Of a DNA stretch of 64,000 nucleotides, positions 17,491 to 26,347 are shown in pieces. The translations under genes and the position numbers were made by a program. Under the pieces are notes generated by a model. That model had not been told where the DNA came from. It saw nothing but the letters and a program-made list of their open reading frames with translations, and did no database searches. This DNA comes from Candidatus Geocrenenecus huangii (GTDB lineage Archaea > Thermoproteota > Nitrososphaeria_A > Caldarchaeales > Wolframiiraptoraceae). Each line of letters opens with the position of its first letter. Position 1 is the stretch's first letter. Where the stretch lies: the NCBI GenBank assembly GCA_023268155.1, contig JALNKM010000003.1:186001-250000 (forward strand), read 5' to 3'.

Positions 17491-19117
17491 CTCTAACTTT
17501 TCTGAGAATTATATCTGGCTGGAGGTCATAGGTTTTACCACATTTACCACATCTGAATCTAAGCTTCATATTCTGAGAAGATAATTCTTCGAGCTCAGCT
17601 TCTGAAGGTAGAGCAATGATGCTTGCTTCCCTGCAGTATATACATGTTATCCTAGCTTTTCTTCCCTCAGATATGCTCTTCAACCCAGACGTTACACCAT
17701 CTTGCGAAACAGCTACTAAATCACTCTGAATCTCAACTTTCTTTTCATGTTCAGGTTTAACGGCTTCTACCCTACTTCTCTCTTCGATACTCCTCCTAAG
17801 AGAAGCAATCTCCTCTTCAAGTGCAATCCTCTTCTCGCTTAGAAGCTTTAATTCCTTTTCCACTCTTTCGAAAACCCATCTCGGAACAAAATCTTTCTTG
17901 AGATACGGCATGACGAGATCTATCAACGTCTTCCGGACCCTATCCAAAAGATATGGTTCTAAAGGTTTCTGAGCTAACGCTTCACCTTTCTTAACTTTAA
18001 CAAGTTTCTGGATATACTGTGATAACTGCTCAAGATCTTCGACTGTTCCCCCTTCCGGGTCTTGAAGTAGTTTCAGTACAGAGTAAGCTGCCACCATCTC
18101 TCCATCAAGTAGATCGATAATTGATTCCTTGTTCTTGATTTCTTTCTCTAACACCTCCACTTTTTCAAGAAGCTCTTTCTGTTTGGTCAGTATCTCTTTA
18201 ATTGATGCCTCAACACCTATGAGCTCTGCCAATTCATTCTTTAATTCTTCGACCTTCTTACCTAATTCTTCAGACTCTCTCTTCTTTTCCTGGAGTAAGA
18301 GGTTTATTTCTCTTAGGTCAAACTTCATGTTCGTCAATTCTTCTATTTCTTTCTTCAAACTATCTACTTCTTCACTATACTTAGAAAGCTCGGATTGTAC
18401 AATATCTCTTTCGATGGATAATTTCTCAATATCATTTTTCAAATTCCTTAATCCATCAACGAGACCGTATTCTTCTCTAAGAAGCTTGTCCAAAGTCTCT
18501 CTTTCCTGGGATATCTTCTCTAGAGATTCTTTGGCTTCTATCAATTCTCTCTTTAATTTCTCTAATTCTTGAGAGAAGTTTTCATATTGAGAAACTTGAG
18601 AAACTATCCTGCTCACATCGTATCCTTGGTCTTTGAGATAACTCAACAATTTCGTGGCACGCTGTAGATCTTCTATCCCTAATCCATTCTTTTTCAACTC
18701 TTCTAGTATATAGACTGTCTTCCTTACTGTTTCAAGCGTCATGTTGTATTGCTCCATGTAAAGTTTTAAGTCTTCTTCTAATTTCTTCCTCTTCTCTAAT
18801 AGCTGCTCGATTGCGTATCTAGTTTTAACTTCTTCCTTAGTTATTTTCTCATAATCTTTTACAAGCATAGAATACGTTTTATGATATTCTTTCTCTAGTT
18901 TTCTCAATCTAAGAGCATGGTTAACATACCGCTGAAGAGTCTTTCTGTCCCATTTTAAACTATCCAGTAGCTCTATTAACTCTTTGACTTTATCTGCAGG
19001 TAGGCCTAACTCAAGTTTCCTAGACTCAGGTACAGCTATAATTACTTCGAATTCATCTCTAGACGTATTATCTTCCCGTCCACTTTTTTCTTTTTGTTCA
19101 GTCAAAATTAGACTCAT
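17483..19117 (-). CDS. Long coiled-coil protein with C-terminal zinc ribbon
   Basis: Protein of 544 aa. The first ~60 residues form a small globular head (VIIAVPESRKLELGLPADKVKELIELLDSL region), then about 380 residues of heptad-rich coiled coil, a proline-containing break near VMPYLKKDFVPRWVF, more coil, and a C-terminal zinc ribbon CIYC...CGKCG (last 50 residues). No Walker A or signature motif is present, so it is not an SMC or Rad50 ATPase. It lies between an OB-fold SSB and a winged-helix gene and converges on hjc, so a DNA-related scaffold is plausible but not shown. A minus-strand CCTATAAAT lies 25-30 bp upstream of its start. Confidence 0.78.
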   Translation of the reverse strand: MSLILTEQKEKSGREDNTSRDEFEVIIAVPESRKLELGLPADKVKELIELLDSLKWDRKTLQRYVNHALRLRKLEKEYHKTYSMLVKDYEKITKEEVKTRYAIEQLLEKRKKLEEDLKLYMEQYNMTLETVRKTVYILEELKKNGLGIEDLQRATKLLSYLKDQGYDVSRIVSQVSQYENFSQELEKLKRELIEAKESLEKISQERETLDKLLREEYGLVDGLRNLKNDIEKLSIERDIVQSELSKYSEEVDSLKKEIEELTNMKFDLREINLLLQEKKRESEELGKKVEELKNELAELIGVEASIKEILTKQKELLEKVEVLEKEIKNKESIIDLLDGEMVAAYSVLKLLQDPEGGTVEDLEQLSQYIQKLVKVKKGEALAQKPLEPYLLDRVRKTLIDLVMPYLKKDFVPRWVFERVEKELKLLSEKRIALEEEIASLRRSIEERSRVEAVKPEHEKKVEIQSDLVAVSQDGVTSGLKSISEGRKARITCIYCREASIIALPSEAELEELSSQNMKLRFRCGKCGKTYDLQPDIILRKVRGE

Positions 19118-19267
19118 ATAAACGTTTGTTCCGTGGGATTTATAGGTTATGCTTGAATTATAGGTTATCTTTTTCAGGGTATTTCGTCAGTATTATCCAG
19201 AACTTAGGTAATCTCACCTAGTACTCTTTCTTAGATCTCTATTTGTGCATTTATGAAGTCGCATGAT

Positions 19268-19693
19268 TTAGCTTCTAGTTCTAGATTTCCTAAATCTAGA
19301 TGTTCTAGGAGATCTAGGACGTCTTTCGCTAAAGCCTACCTGCTTCTCTGACATGTTATTATCTGTATTTACTTCACCCACTTGTATATTAGATGCTTCT
19401 ATTGTGCCGAATCTTCCAAGATTTAACTGCATTCTACCCCTAAAGAGTTTAACGAAACCATTAACAATTCTTACTACGTCTCCTTCGTTTACGCTATCTA
19501 CCTTGTCATCCCACAGTACTAGGTTTATTGCTCCGGTCTCATCAGCTATCAATACTTCACTCAATCTATGTTCTGTCTGGTCATATTGCGATGAAACAAT
19601 CCTTTCAGGCGACTTACTTACTACTTTTGCAACAAGGTTTACACCACGCGAACGTGGCGTAAGTTCTCCTATCTTAACCAAGTTTTCTACCAT
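19268..19693 (-). CDS. ssb: Single-stranded DNA-binding protein (Sulfolobus-type OB fold)
   Basis: Protein of 141 aa with one OB fold (residues ~4-105: KIGELTPRSRGVNLVAKV, VLIADETGAINLVLWDDK, GDVVRIVNGFVKLFRGRMQLNLG) and a disordered Arg/Ser-rich tail. Length and layout match the simple SSB of Sulfolobus, which binds ssDNA during replication and repair, although the tail here is basic rather than acidic. A GAGGAG Shine-Dalgarno precedes the ATG. It is the first gene of a leftward unit continuing, after 150 bp, into the coiled-coil zinc protein. Confidence 0.85.
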   Translation of the reverse strand: MVENLVKIGELTPRSRGVNLVAKVVSKSPERIVSSQYDQTEHRLSEVLIADETGAINLVLWDDKVDSVNEGDVVRIVNGFVKLFRGRMQLNLGRFGTIEASNIQVGEVNTDNNMSEKQVGFSERRPRSPRTSRFRKSRTRS

Positions 19694-19843
19694 TCTTAAC
19701 TCCTCGATTTAAGTGGTTATAGTTGTTTCGGACAGTATTTAAGTATTTTGTTTTTAGCTAACACGACATATCTCCCCAACTGTTTATTTATGGTAAGCAA
19801 TCTCACTTACTTTATGAAGTTTTTGAGAAAAAATTTCCATGTT

Positions 19844-20602
19844 TCAGATTTTTTTAGTATGGTTGTAGAATGCTACAGCGAGATGTAGATATGCCCATAG
19901 ATAGATTAGTTCAAGTGGGTGACCTTCCCATATTCCTCCTACCAATATCTGGTAATAGTATAATAAATCTACTATGCCGATGAGCATTAAGCCTATAGAG
20001 AGAAGGATCCAAGAGCTTTGTATTCTTCCCCCACCGAATATTAATGCACCCATTATAGCTAAGACAATGAATATTGCGTCGAACATCGGATAGATCGTAG
20101 AAATCGCTCCCTCGATGACGTTGCTGCTTGAGAATAGGGCTTCAGGGATCACGAATATAATCGTGACTATTACTACTATCAGCCCCGATATGGAGGATAT
20201 TGAGATTACTTTCTTATTGAATGCATTCTTAAACACTTTCAAGTATGAGACTAAACCAAAGTAGATTAATGGGTAACCTAGAAGATAAAAGATGTCTGCA
20301 ATTGATGGAAACGGTATTTCTATTGAATATACCAGTACGTAGATTGCCCATACTAATTCGCCTACGAACCAAGATAACAATCCAATAAAGAAGGCAAACA
20401 TAGCATAACCTAAAATGCTTCCTAATCCATACTTCCTCGTAGCAAAATAAGCTGAGAAAACTGGTACAAGAGCGTAAACGGGAAAGATCATGTTCGAGGA
20501 AACTCTTATGAATTCTCGATCAAAGTATCCATAAAGATAGATTATGAAGGAAATAAATGCTAGCATAATACAAAAAACGTAGAACTTCTCCAACTTAGAC
20601 AT
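19844..20602 (-). CDS. Polytopic membrane protein, about 7-8 TM helices
   Basis: Hydrophobic protein of 252 aa with seven or eight predicted membrane spans. The conserved-looking stretch FPSIADIFYLLGYPLIYFGL is reminiscent of the membrane sensor modules that precede kinase or GGDEF domains in other prokaryotes, but here no output domain is attached. Function unknown. A minus-strand AATATTTATC at 20631-20640 is a good TATA candidate about 30 bp upstream, and two perfect inverted repeats lie just beyond it. Confidence 0.75.
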   Translation of the reverse strand: MSKLEKFYVFCIMLAFISFIIYLYGYFDREFIRVSSNMIFPVYALVPVFSAYFATRKYGLGSILGYAMFAFFIGLLSWFVGELVWAIYVLVYSIEIPFPSIADIFYLLGYPLIYFGLVSYLKVFKNAFNKKVISISSISGLIVVIVTIIFVIPEALFSSSNVIEGAISTIYPMFDAIFIVLAIMGALIFGGGRIQSSWILLSIGLMLIGIVDLLYYYQILVGGIWEGHPLELIYLWAYLHLAVAFYNHTKKI

Positions 20603-20645
20603 TTCAAGTTTTAGATTATTGAAACCTTAAGATAAATATTGTTTT

Positions 20646-20681
20646 CTCTCTTTCAAAGAGAGTGAAGTTGTAGTTTACAAC
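20646..20681. promoter_or_regulatory. Two adjacent perfect inverted repeats upstream of the membrane protein gene
   Basis: CTCTCTTT-C-AAAGAGAG (8-bp arms, 20646-20662) and GTTGTA-GTT-TACAAC (6-bp arms, 20667-20681) follow each other within 36 bp. They sit immediately upstream of the candidate TATA element of the leftward membrane protein gene and about 90 bp after the LysRS stop. The position suits activator binding sites; neither is followed by a T-run on the minus strand, so a LysRS terminator is less likely. Confidence 0.5.
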
Positions 20682-20771
20682 AACAAATAGTTAAATAGTC
20701 ACTCAGAAGTAGCATTCATCATTTTTGCCATCAAATTATACTTTTTCTGATCGAACGTTAACACAGATGTA

Positions 20772-22409
20772 TTAGACCTCGCTACCTATTACTTTCTCTA
20801 GTATTTCTACAGCTTTCTCTATTCCCATATCCCATATGTATGGTCCAAGTCTTGGACCGTGATCTCTTCCAAGAAATATCTGGTAGAGTTTCTTGAAGAA
20901 TTCAGGTGGATCGATACCTTGTTCTCTAGCTACAGTGAAGATTTTGTTCTGGACTTCGTTAGGTGAACCTGCTCGAGAGAACTCATTAACCAGTTTTATA
21001 ACTGCTTCTCTTTCTTGACTAGTTAAGGCTACAGGTTTCTTCTTGATTTCTCCGAAGTCTCTAGCATAGTTTACGGCTAGCTTGATCTTCTTGATTTCAT
21101 CATCTCCTATCTTGTAACCATATTTCGTAAGCCTGCTAACTATGAATTCTTCTTTCTTATCTTCTGGAGCGACTAATGCTAGGTCAACTATAAGTGAGTA
21201 GGGTATATGAGTTGAAGATTTTGCAGGAGGTTTAAGTAGATTCGAGTAGAGATATAATCCTTTAAGCTTTTCTCTCTCCACAACATTTTCTATCCTTATT
21301 TTATCGAAGTAAACGTCTTCTAGATAATCATATTCGTCCATGAGTTTAGGTATAGTCTCATATGAGATAATCCTCGTACCTACAACTCTTTTAAAGAATA
21401 GGAGGAGGAGACTCTGGGGTGAGCCATATTTATACCACTCTTGTGGCGTGAAGACGTTTCCAGCTGATTTAGATATTTTCCTACCTGACTTATCCAGGAA
21501 TAATTCATATCTAACATGCATCGGAGGCTCGTAGCCTAGGATATTTTTCGAGACCCAATCATTTACTTTAACTGAGTCGGCTATGTCTTTACCATATGCT
21601 TCAAACCTAACGTCTAAAGCCGACCATCTAGCTGCAAACTCCGTCTTCCATGCAAGCTTACCGTCATCTCTCCGAATATCAGCGACACCTTCAAAACCAC
21701 ATCCATTATACCATCTTCCTTTAATCTCCACTCCAGCACATCTATAGTGTACGATTCTCCTCTCAGGATCATAATTGTAGGATTGAGTAGTATAGATTCG
21801 CCCACAATTCTTGCATATAGCGAAGTATGGCAAGACTTTGAGGTATTTTTCCTGACCTGTAAGTTCAGCTATAATGTTGCCTATCTTGTTTGAGTTTAAT
21901 AGTATTTTATGTATAGCTTCTGAAAGCATCCCACTAGCATAGGTTTCTCTACCAGATCTGAATACGTATTCTATCCCCGCAATGTCTAATGCTTCCCGAA
22001 GCATACCGCTCATATGATCTGAGAAGGACTTATGGCATCCGAATGGGTCGAGTATGCTTGAGACAGGCATAAGCAAGTATTCTTCTAATTGCTTCGGGAA
22101 GCCCGCGGGTACTTTTCTTAAACCATCCATATCATCTGTGAAAGCGATTGTTTCAGCTCTATACCCCATTTCCCTCAAAGCCATAACTATTCCATGAGCT
22201 CTTACAGCATCCGCCATACTGCCTATATGAGGTATGCCTGAGGCGCCTAGACCGCTCTCCGTCCTGATCAAGTTTAAGCGTCTTCCTAGAGCTTTTTCCC
22301 GTTCAATCAACTCGTATGCTATCTTGTCCATCCATGTTCCATGCCCTATGACTGTGGCCCCCGTATTTTCTTTTAGGCTTCTCTTAACTATCTTCCCTCC
22401 TTCAACCAT
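20772..22409 (-). CDS. lysS: Lysyl-tRNA synthetase, class I
   Basis: Class I-type LysRS, 545 aa, charging tRNA-Lys. The ATP-binding HIGH motif appears as GIPHIGSMAD (about 59-68) and the KMSKS motif as KISKSAGN; CKNCG and the later C-x(n)-C pairs form the zinc domain, and the C-terminal ~150 residues are the all-helical anticodon-binding cage. The length is normal. Class I LysRS is typical of many archaea and some bacteria, whereas others use class II. It is followed at 22449 by a methyltransferase gene transcribed in the same direction, 39 bp upstream. Confidence 0.96.
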   Translation of the reverse strand: MVEGGKIVKRSLKENTGATVIGHGTWMDKIAYELIEREKALGRRLNLIRTESGLGASGIPHIGSMADAVRAHGIVMALREMGYRAETIAFTDDMDGLRKVPAGFPKQLEEYLLMPVSSILDPFGCHKSFSDHMSGMLREALDIAGIEYVFRSGRETYASGMLSEAIHKILLNSNKIGNIIAELTGQEKYLKVLPYFAICKNCGRIYTTQSYNYDPERRIVHYRCAGVEIKGRWYNGCGFEGVADIRRDDGKLAWKTEFAARWSALDVRFEAYGKDIADSVKVNDWVSKNILGYEPPMHVRYELFLDKSGRKISKSAGNVFTPQEWYKYGSPQSLLLLFFKRVVGTRIISYETIPKLMDEYDYLEDVYFDKIRIENVVEREKLKGLYLYSNLLKPPAKSSTHIPYSLIVDLALVAPEDKKEEFIVSRLTKYGYKIGDDEIKKIKLAVNYARDFGEIKKKPVALTSQEREAVIKLVNEFSRAGSPNEVQNKIFTVAREQGIDPPEFFKKLYQIFLGRDHGPRLGPYIWDMGIEKAVEILEKVIGSEV

Positions 22410-22448
22410 TTTATGCCTAGAATAATAGCATCTTACTCATTCTTATCC

Positions 22449-23354
22449 TTACTCAATCTTCTTTCCATAGACACATCTGGACTCCGGATCGTATCTTACT
22501 TGGAACCCCGCTCTCCTCATTCTTTCCATCACACCTCTCCATATCTTCTTTCCAGAATGTATGCCTGGCTGCCCAACATAATGAACTATTCTCCCATTCT
22601 TTTTCAATGCTTCTGCAAGCTTGAAGTAGAATTCTAAGCTATATAGTTCTCCAGATAAAGATATTCGCGGAGGGTCATGTATTATTACGTCAAAATATTC
22701 TGAGTATTCTTCCACTCCCTGAAACACGTTTCCAAGATAGATCTCTATCTTTTCATCTTCTAGCCCACTTGACCAGGGATTAAAAGATGCTATCTTTAAC
22801 ACGTTTTCATCAACTTCAAACGTTTTTACACTGCAGGCTCCCCGCTTGATCGCCTCTATCGCCGTGTATCCTAGCCCCATACAGGTATCGAGGATCCTAG
22901 AACATCTAAGACTCCCAAGTAAGGATAGCTTCATCTCCGTATCTACATCTGGGGTGATGTCCTTAATTCTATGCATATGAATTCCGTCAATCTCTAATGT
23001 TGGGGGATGACCCCACTTAACCAGTACTAGTTTGTAGAAATGCTCGCCTGCGATACTTAATGGCATAATTTCACCCTTCTCAACATAGTAGATGTCTCTT
23101 TCCCTATTCATAATTCCTTCCAGCTTGCTCCATTCAATGAACTCGTTTCTCAAGTGTACACCTTCACTAGTAATGTTACAGACTTCTTTGGAGAGACCTA
23201 GGTCGAGAGAAAACTCGATATTACTGTTTCCCAATCTCCTAGCCTTAAAGATCTGTGAAACAAGGTGGCTGCATAATAATGGTCTATTAGCCCAGCTAAA
23301 TTTTACTGGTCTCCAGTAACCCATCACTACATAGAAGATATTTAGCCTACCCAT
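22449..23354 (-). CDS. Archaeal SAM-dependent methyltransferase (COG2521 type)
   Basis: Rossmann-fold methyltransferase of 301 aa. Residues ~1-135 form an archaea-specific N-terminal domain ending in HMHRIKDITPDVDTE; then motif I is ILDTCMGLGYTAIEA, the acidic loop is TFEVDENVL and motif IV is IIHDPPR, typical of the predicted archaeal methyltransferase group COG2521. The DPPR motif hints at a nucleobase or protein amide substrate, but the target is unknown. It is probably co-transcribed with lysS downstream and is divergent from dtdA. Confidence 0.82.
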   Translation of the reverse strand: MGRLNIFYVVMGYWRPVKFSWANRPLLCSHLVSQIFKARRLGNSNIEFSLDLGLSKEVCNITSEGVHLRNEFIEWSKLEGIMNRERDIYYVEKGEIMPLSIAGEHFYKLVLVKWGHPPTLEIDGIHMHRIKDITPDVDTEMKLSLLGSLRCSRILDTCMGLGYTAIEAIKRGACSVKTFEVDENVLKIASFNPWSSGLEDEKIEIYLGNVFQGVEEYSEYFDVIIHDPPRISLSGELYSLEFYFKLAEALKKNGRIVHYVGQPGIHSGKKIWRGVMERMRRAGFQVRYDPESRCVYGKKIE

Positions 23355-23459
23355 TATGTTTTACCATCTCATGGAAACATAGATAAATAATGAGTTAACC
23401 TTCTCTGTTTCCGGTTAAACATTATCTATTTATTTTCTTCTATGATGATCTTAGAATGA

Positions 23460-24257
23460 ATGAGAAGAGCTATTGTAATATCGAGAGCTGACCCTGTATC
23501 GATGGGTATCGCTGAGATCTTGATAGAATCATTCAATTTCAGTATTAGAGAAGGAATCTATAGGAAAGGCGAAGTTGAGCTACATTTCATAGATGAAAAG
23601 CATATCTACGCTGAGATGATTGGGGAGAGGTTAGGAGTAGATCTGGTAGTCTTTCCTTCATCTCATAAGTCTGAAAAGGGTATCCGGGCATTCTTAACAC
23701 ATGCAGTAGGGAACTGGAGAGATGAAGCATCTTATGGTGGAAGACCTAGGAAGCTATCTAAGACTAGTGCATTGATGCTCAGAAAATCTCTTCAAACACT
23801 TTTAGAAGAAGTTGGTAGTCTTCGCATAGATGGATGGGATGTTAGACTAGAGGTCACACATCATGGCCCATTCACTGAAGTCCCTACGATCTTCGTGGAA
23901 GTAGGTGGAGATGAAAATTCTACCCCAGGTGAAAAAGAGCTGGAAGTTGTAGCCACAGCTTCTTTAAAAGCTGCTGAGACAGAGATAAGAAAAGATGAAG
24001 AAGTAGCCATAGGATTCGGGGGAGGACATTACGCTCCAACATTTACGAAGCTTGTAGCCAACGGATCATACAATATAGGTCATATGTGCCCTAAGTATGC
24101 TCTACCTATAGATAGAGAAGTAGTAAGAGAAGCTATAGAAAAAATTGTAGAAAAAACCACTCAAGCATTAATAGATTGGAAAGGTATACCTTCAGATTAT
24201 AGGAGGACTCTTGTAAACATACTTGAATCTTACGGTTTAGAGATTGTAAAAACCTAG
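23460..24257 (+). CDS. dtdA: D-aminoacyl-tRNA deacylase (DtdA/GEK1 type)
   Basis: Zinc-dependent proofreading hydrolase that removes D-amino acids from tRNA, the archaeal/plant type. Its 265 aa carry the family blocks FPSSHKSEKGIRAFLTHAVGNW, LEVTHHGPFTEVPTIFVEVGGDE, GFGGGHYAPTFTKL and NIGHMCPKYAL, with the histidines expected to bind zinc. The ATG at 23460 lies about 30 bp after a TATTTATTTT element. Together with LysRS and the methyltransferase it makes a translation-quality neighbourhood, transcribed divergently from them. Confidence 0.93.
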   Translation: MRRAIVISRADPVSMGIAEILIESFNFSIREGIYRKGEVELHFIDEKHIYAEMIGERLGVDLVVFPSSHKSEKGIRAFLTHAVGNWRDEASYGGRPRKLSKTSALMLRKSLQTLLEEVGSLRIDGWDVRLEVTHHGPFTEVPTIFVEVGGDENSTPGEKELEVVATASLKAAETEIRKDEEVAIGFGGGHYAPTFTKLVANGSYNIGHMCPKYALPIDREVVREAIEKIVEKTTQALIDWKGIPSDYRRTLVNILESYGLEIVKT

Positions 24258-24326
24258 GGTCCACGGTACTTGAACCCGTTATACAGCAATGTTCTTAAAT
24301 AAAACTTATAACATAGATACATTGGA

Positions 24327-24701
24327 ATGCAACTCCCCTCGGAAATAGAAGCGAAATACGTACTTCCAGCTCTTAGAGCACTGATAGCTAAAAAGCTCGT
24401 CTTAGAGAAGGGGTATACTCAAGAGAAAGCAGCTAAAATTGTTGGCGTAACGCAGGCAGCTATCAGTAATTATATTAGAGGCGTTAGAGGAGCTAGAACC
24501 TACTGGGAGAATAATCCCGCTATTCTCAAACATGTAGATAAAATTGTGGAGTTGATAGCAGGCAGAGGTGACCCTAAAGATATAACTAGAGAATTCAATC
24601 AATTATTGATGGAGTTGAGAAGAAAAGGCATTCTCTGCCAACTACATAAGGGTATCGAACCATTCATAGACACTAGCGAATGCAAGGTTTGCTTCGAGTA
24701 A
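24327..24701 (+). CDS. Small HTH transcriptional regulator (COG2522 type)
   Basis: DNA-binding protein of 124 aa. An HTH covers about 22-55, with YTQEKAAKIVGVTQAAISNYIRG as the recognition core. The C-terminus carries CQLHKGIEPFIDTSECKVC, a Cys pattern found in this archaeal XRE-like family and also in the N-terminal half of ThiR-type regulators such as the one at 34.6 kb. A MoaD-like gene begins 17 bp later, so the two are likely co-transcribed. The target is unknown. Confidence 0.8.
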   Translation: MQLPSEIEAKYVLPALRALIAKKLVLEKGYTQEKAAKIVGVTQAAISNYIRGVRGARTYWENNPAILKHVDKIVELIAGRGDPKDITREFNQLLMELRRKGILCQLHKGIEPFIDTSECKVCFE

Positions 24702-24718
24702 GCAGGTGATACAAGATA

Positions 24719-25006
24719 GTGAAGGTAGTCGTTAAAGCTTATGCAACTATACGAGAAGCCATCGATGAGTATGGAAGAATAATGATCGAGCTTTCAGATC
24801 ATGCAACCGTGAAAGATCTCCTCGATACGTTATCAAGAAGGTTTGGTGAGAGGTTTAATAGGGAAGTGTTAGAGACTGATGGGACGCTTAAGAAGACGGT
24901 GAAAGTATTTGTAAACGGGAGAGACATAGAGTTCATAAATGGGTTATCCACGGAGCTTGATGAGGGGGATGAAGTAGTGTTAATTCCACCTGTAGCGGGT
25001 GGATGA
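24719..25006 (+). CDS. MoaD/ubiquitin-like sulfur-carrier protein
   Basis: Beta-grasp protein of 95 aa ending in PPVAGG, the di-glycine needed for activation by an E1-like enzyme. MoaD proteins donate sulfur for the molybdopterin dithiolene; archaeal relatives (SAMPs) are also conjugated to proteins. The ELDEGDEVVLIPPVAGG tail is characteristic. The GTG at 24719 is supported by a good Shine-Dalgarno, AGGTGAT, 8 bp upstream. The probable E1 partner is the MoeB-like protein at 27183. Confidence 0.87.
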   Translation: MKVVVKAYATIREAIDEYGRIMIELSDHATVKDLLDTLSRRFGERFNREVLETDGTLKKTVKVFVNGRDIEFINGLSTELDEGDEVVLIPPVAGG

Positions 25007-25034
25007 TTCCCAGCGTAGAAAGAGCTAGATCTTT

Positions 25035-26243
25035 TTAGAATCCTTTCATCGCTAATTCTATTACTTTTTCTACGGTTTTTTCAATATGTTTAGGAAGCTC
25101 CATCATCGAGATATCCAGGAATCCACGTATCAAGATTGATTCTGCTTCTTCTCTTCTCAAACCTCTAGCTCTTAGATAAAATAATTGTTCCTCTGCTATC
25201 TTCCCAATCGCAGCTTCATGTGTAAGCTCTGACTCCATGTTTCTAGAGACGAGGACTGGTATTGCCGAGACCTCAGCTTCGTTGGATAACATTAAAGCTC
25301 TACAGCTAATATGCCCTTTAACTTTTGGAGCTTCAGAAATTATCGCCCCCCTATTCATCAGTTTAGTTCTCCCAGAAGCGACAGCGTTCGTAACTAGCTC
25401 GATACCGGATCCAGCATCTTTAACATTCACTTCGCCGCCCAGGTCCATATTTGATTCTCCCACTACATATAAGATGTTATTCATCGAAAGTCTTGCGTTC
25501 TTCCCTTCGACGATTGCATGTGGATAAGATTGTAGAGAGCCGACTTCCCCGATAACTACATAGTTGTATAAGAGCTTTGCTCCATTCTCAAGTATTATTC
25601 CAGTCCTAGGTCTTACATGAAGTCCTCTACCCCACCTATGTATCATTGTGTAGTTTAGTTTAGCATTGTTTTTGACATATATTTCGGTCACTCCTATGTG
25701 GAGACCATTAGCAATCTTTGAATAATTTGTGCATCCAGTTATCACATTTGCCTCAGATCCTTCTTCTGCAACTATTATGTTATGAATACTCTGGACGAGG
25801 CTGGGGGAATACATGAAAAAGCAAGCTTGTATCGGTAGATGTATCTTCCTACCTTCTAGTATTCTTAGAAAGTATCCGCTTTTCTCGTTCTTCGCAACGA
25901 ATGCGGTATACTTATCCTCATAGGGGGACTTAAGCTTCCAGTAAATATCTCTAACCCATTCATACTTTTCTAAGGCTTCTGTTAAACTCATTAATTCTAT
26001 ATCTTCTTCAAACTTTTTCTGAATAGTCTTAAAGACTACATCGTGATCGATCTGTAAATACGTATTCAACTGGTCTCTTCTAGATAGGTCCACGCCAACA
26101 TTGTAGCTTTCCCTCACTATAGTTTCATCAAGATTTGATTGGCCGAAACTCTCCATGCCATATTGTGATATGTCTACGTCTGGACCGTAAGCTGCAGGTT
26201 TATTCAAAGCTTTCTCTATCTCCTCCTTGTCAAGGAACATCAT
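25035..26243 (-). CDS. sufB: SufB/SufD-family Fe-S cluster scaffold
   Basis: Scaffold protein of the SUF or minimal SMS Fe-S assembly system, 402 aa. The central right-handed beta-helix appears as repeated short strands (NVITGCTNYSKIANGLHIGVTEIYVKNNAKLNYTM onward, in parts), and the C-terminus has the conserved SNEAEVSAIPVL and LTHEAAIGKIAEEQLFYLRARGL blocks, with Glu/His candidates for cluster binding. Only one SufB/D-type gene is present, as in the two-gene archaeal arrangement. It lies 104 bp downstream of sufC on the same strand. Confidence 0.9.
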   Translation of the reverse strand: MMFLDKEEIEKALNKPAAYGPDVDISQYGMESFGQSNLDETIVRESYNVGVDLSRRDQLNTYLQIDHDVVFKTIQKKFEEDIELMSLTEALEKYEWVRDIYWKLKSPYEDKYTAFVAKNEKSGYFLRILEGRKIHLPIQACFFMYSPSLVQSIHNIIVAEEGSEANVITGCTNYSKIANGLHIGVTEIYVKNNAKLNYTMIHRWGRGLHVRPRTGIILENGAKLLYNYVVIGEVGSLQSYPHAIVEGKNARLSMNNILYVVGESNMDLGGEVNVKDAGSGIELVTNAVASGRTKLMNRGAIISEAPKVKGHISCRALMLSNEAEVSAIPVLVSRNMESELTHEAAIGKIAEEQLFYLRARGLRREEAESILIRGFLDISMMELPKHIEKTVEKVIELAMKGF

Positions 26244-26347
26244 GTAGATCCTTCCCGGACAATGATCCCGTTAGTCAATATGTAAACCTTCCTTTCCCGA
26301 ATCTTCGAGATATCATGGAAGTCCAAGCGTGAAGCTTGCCGTAAAGG

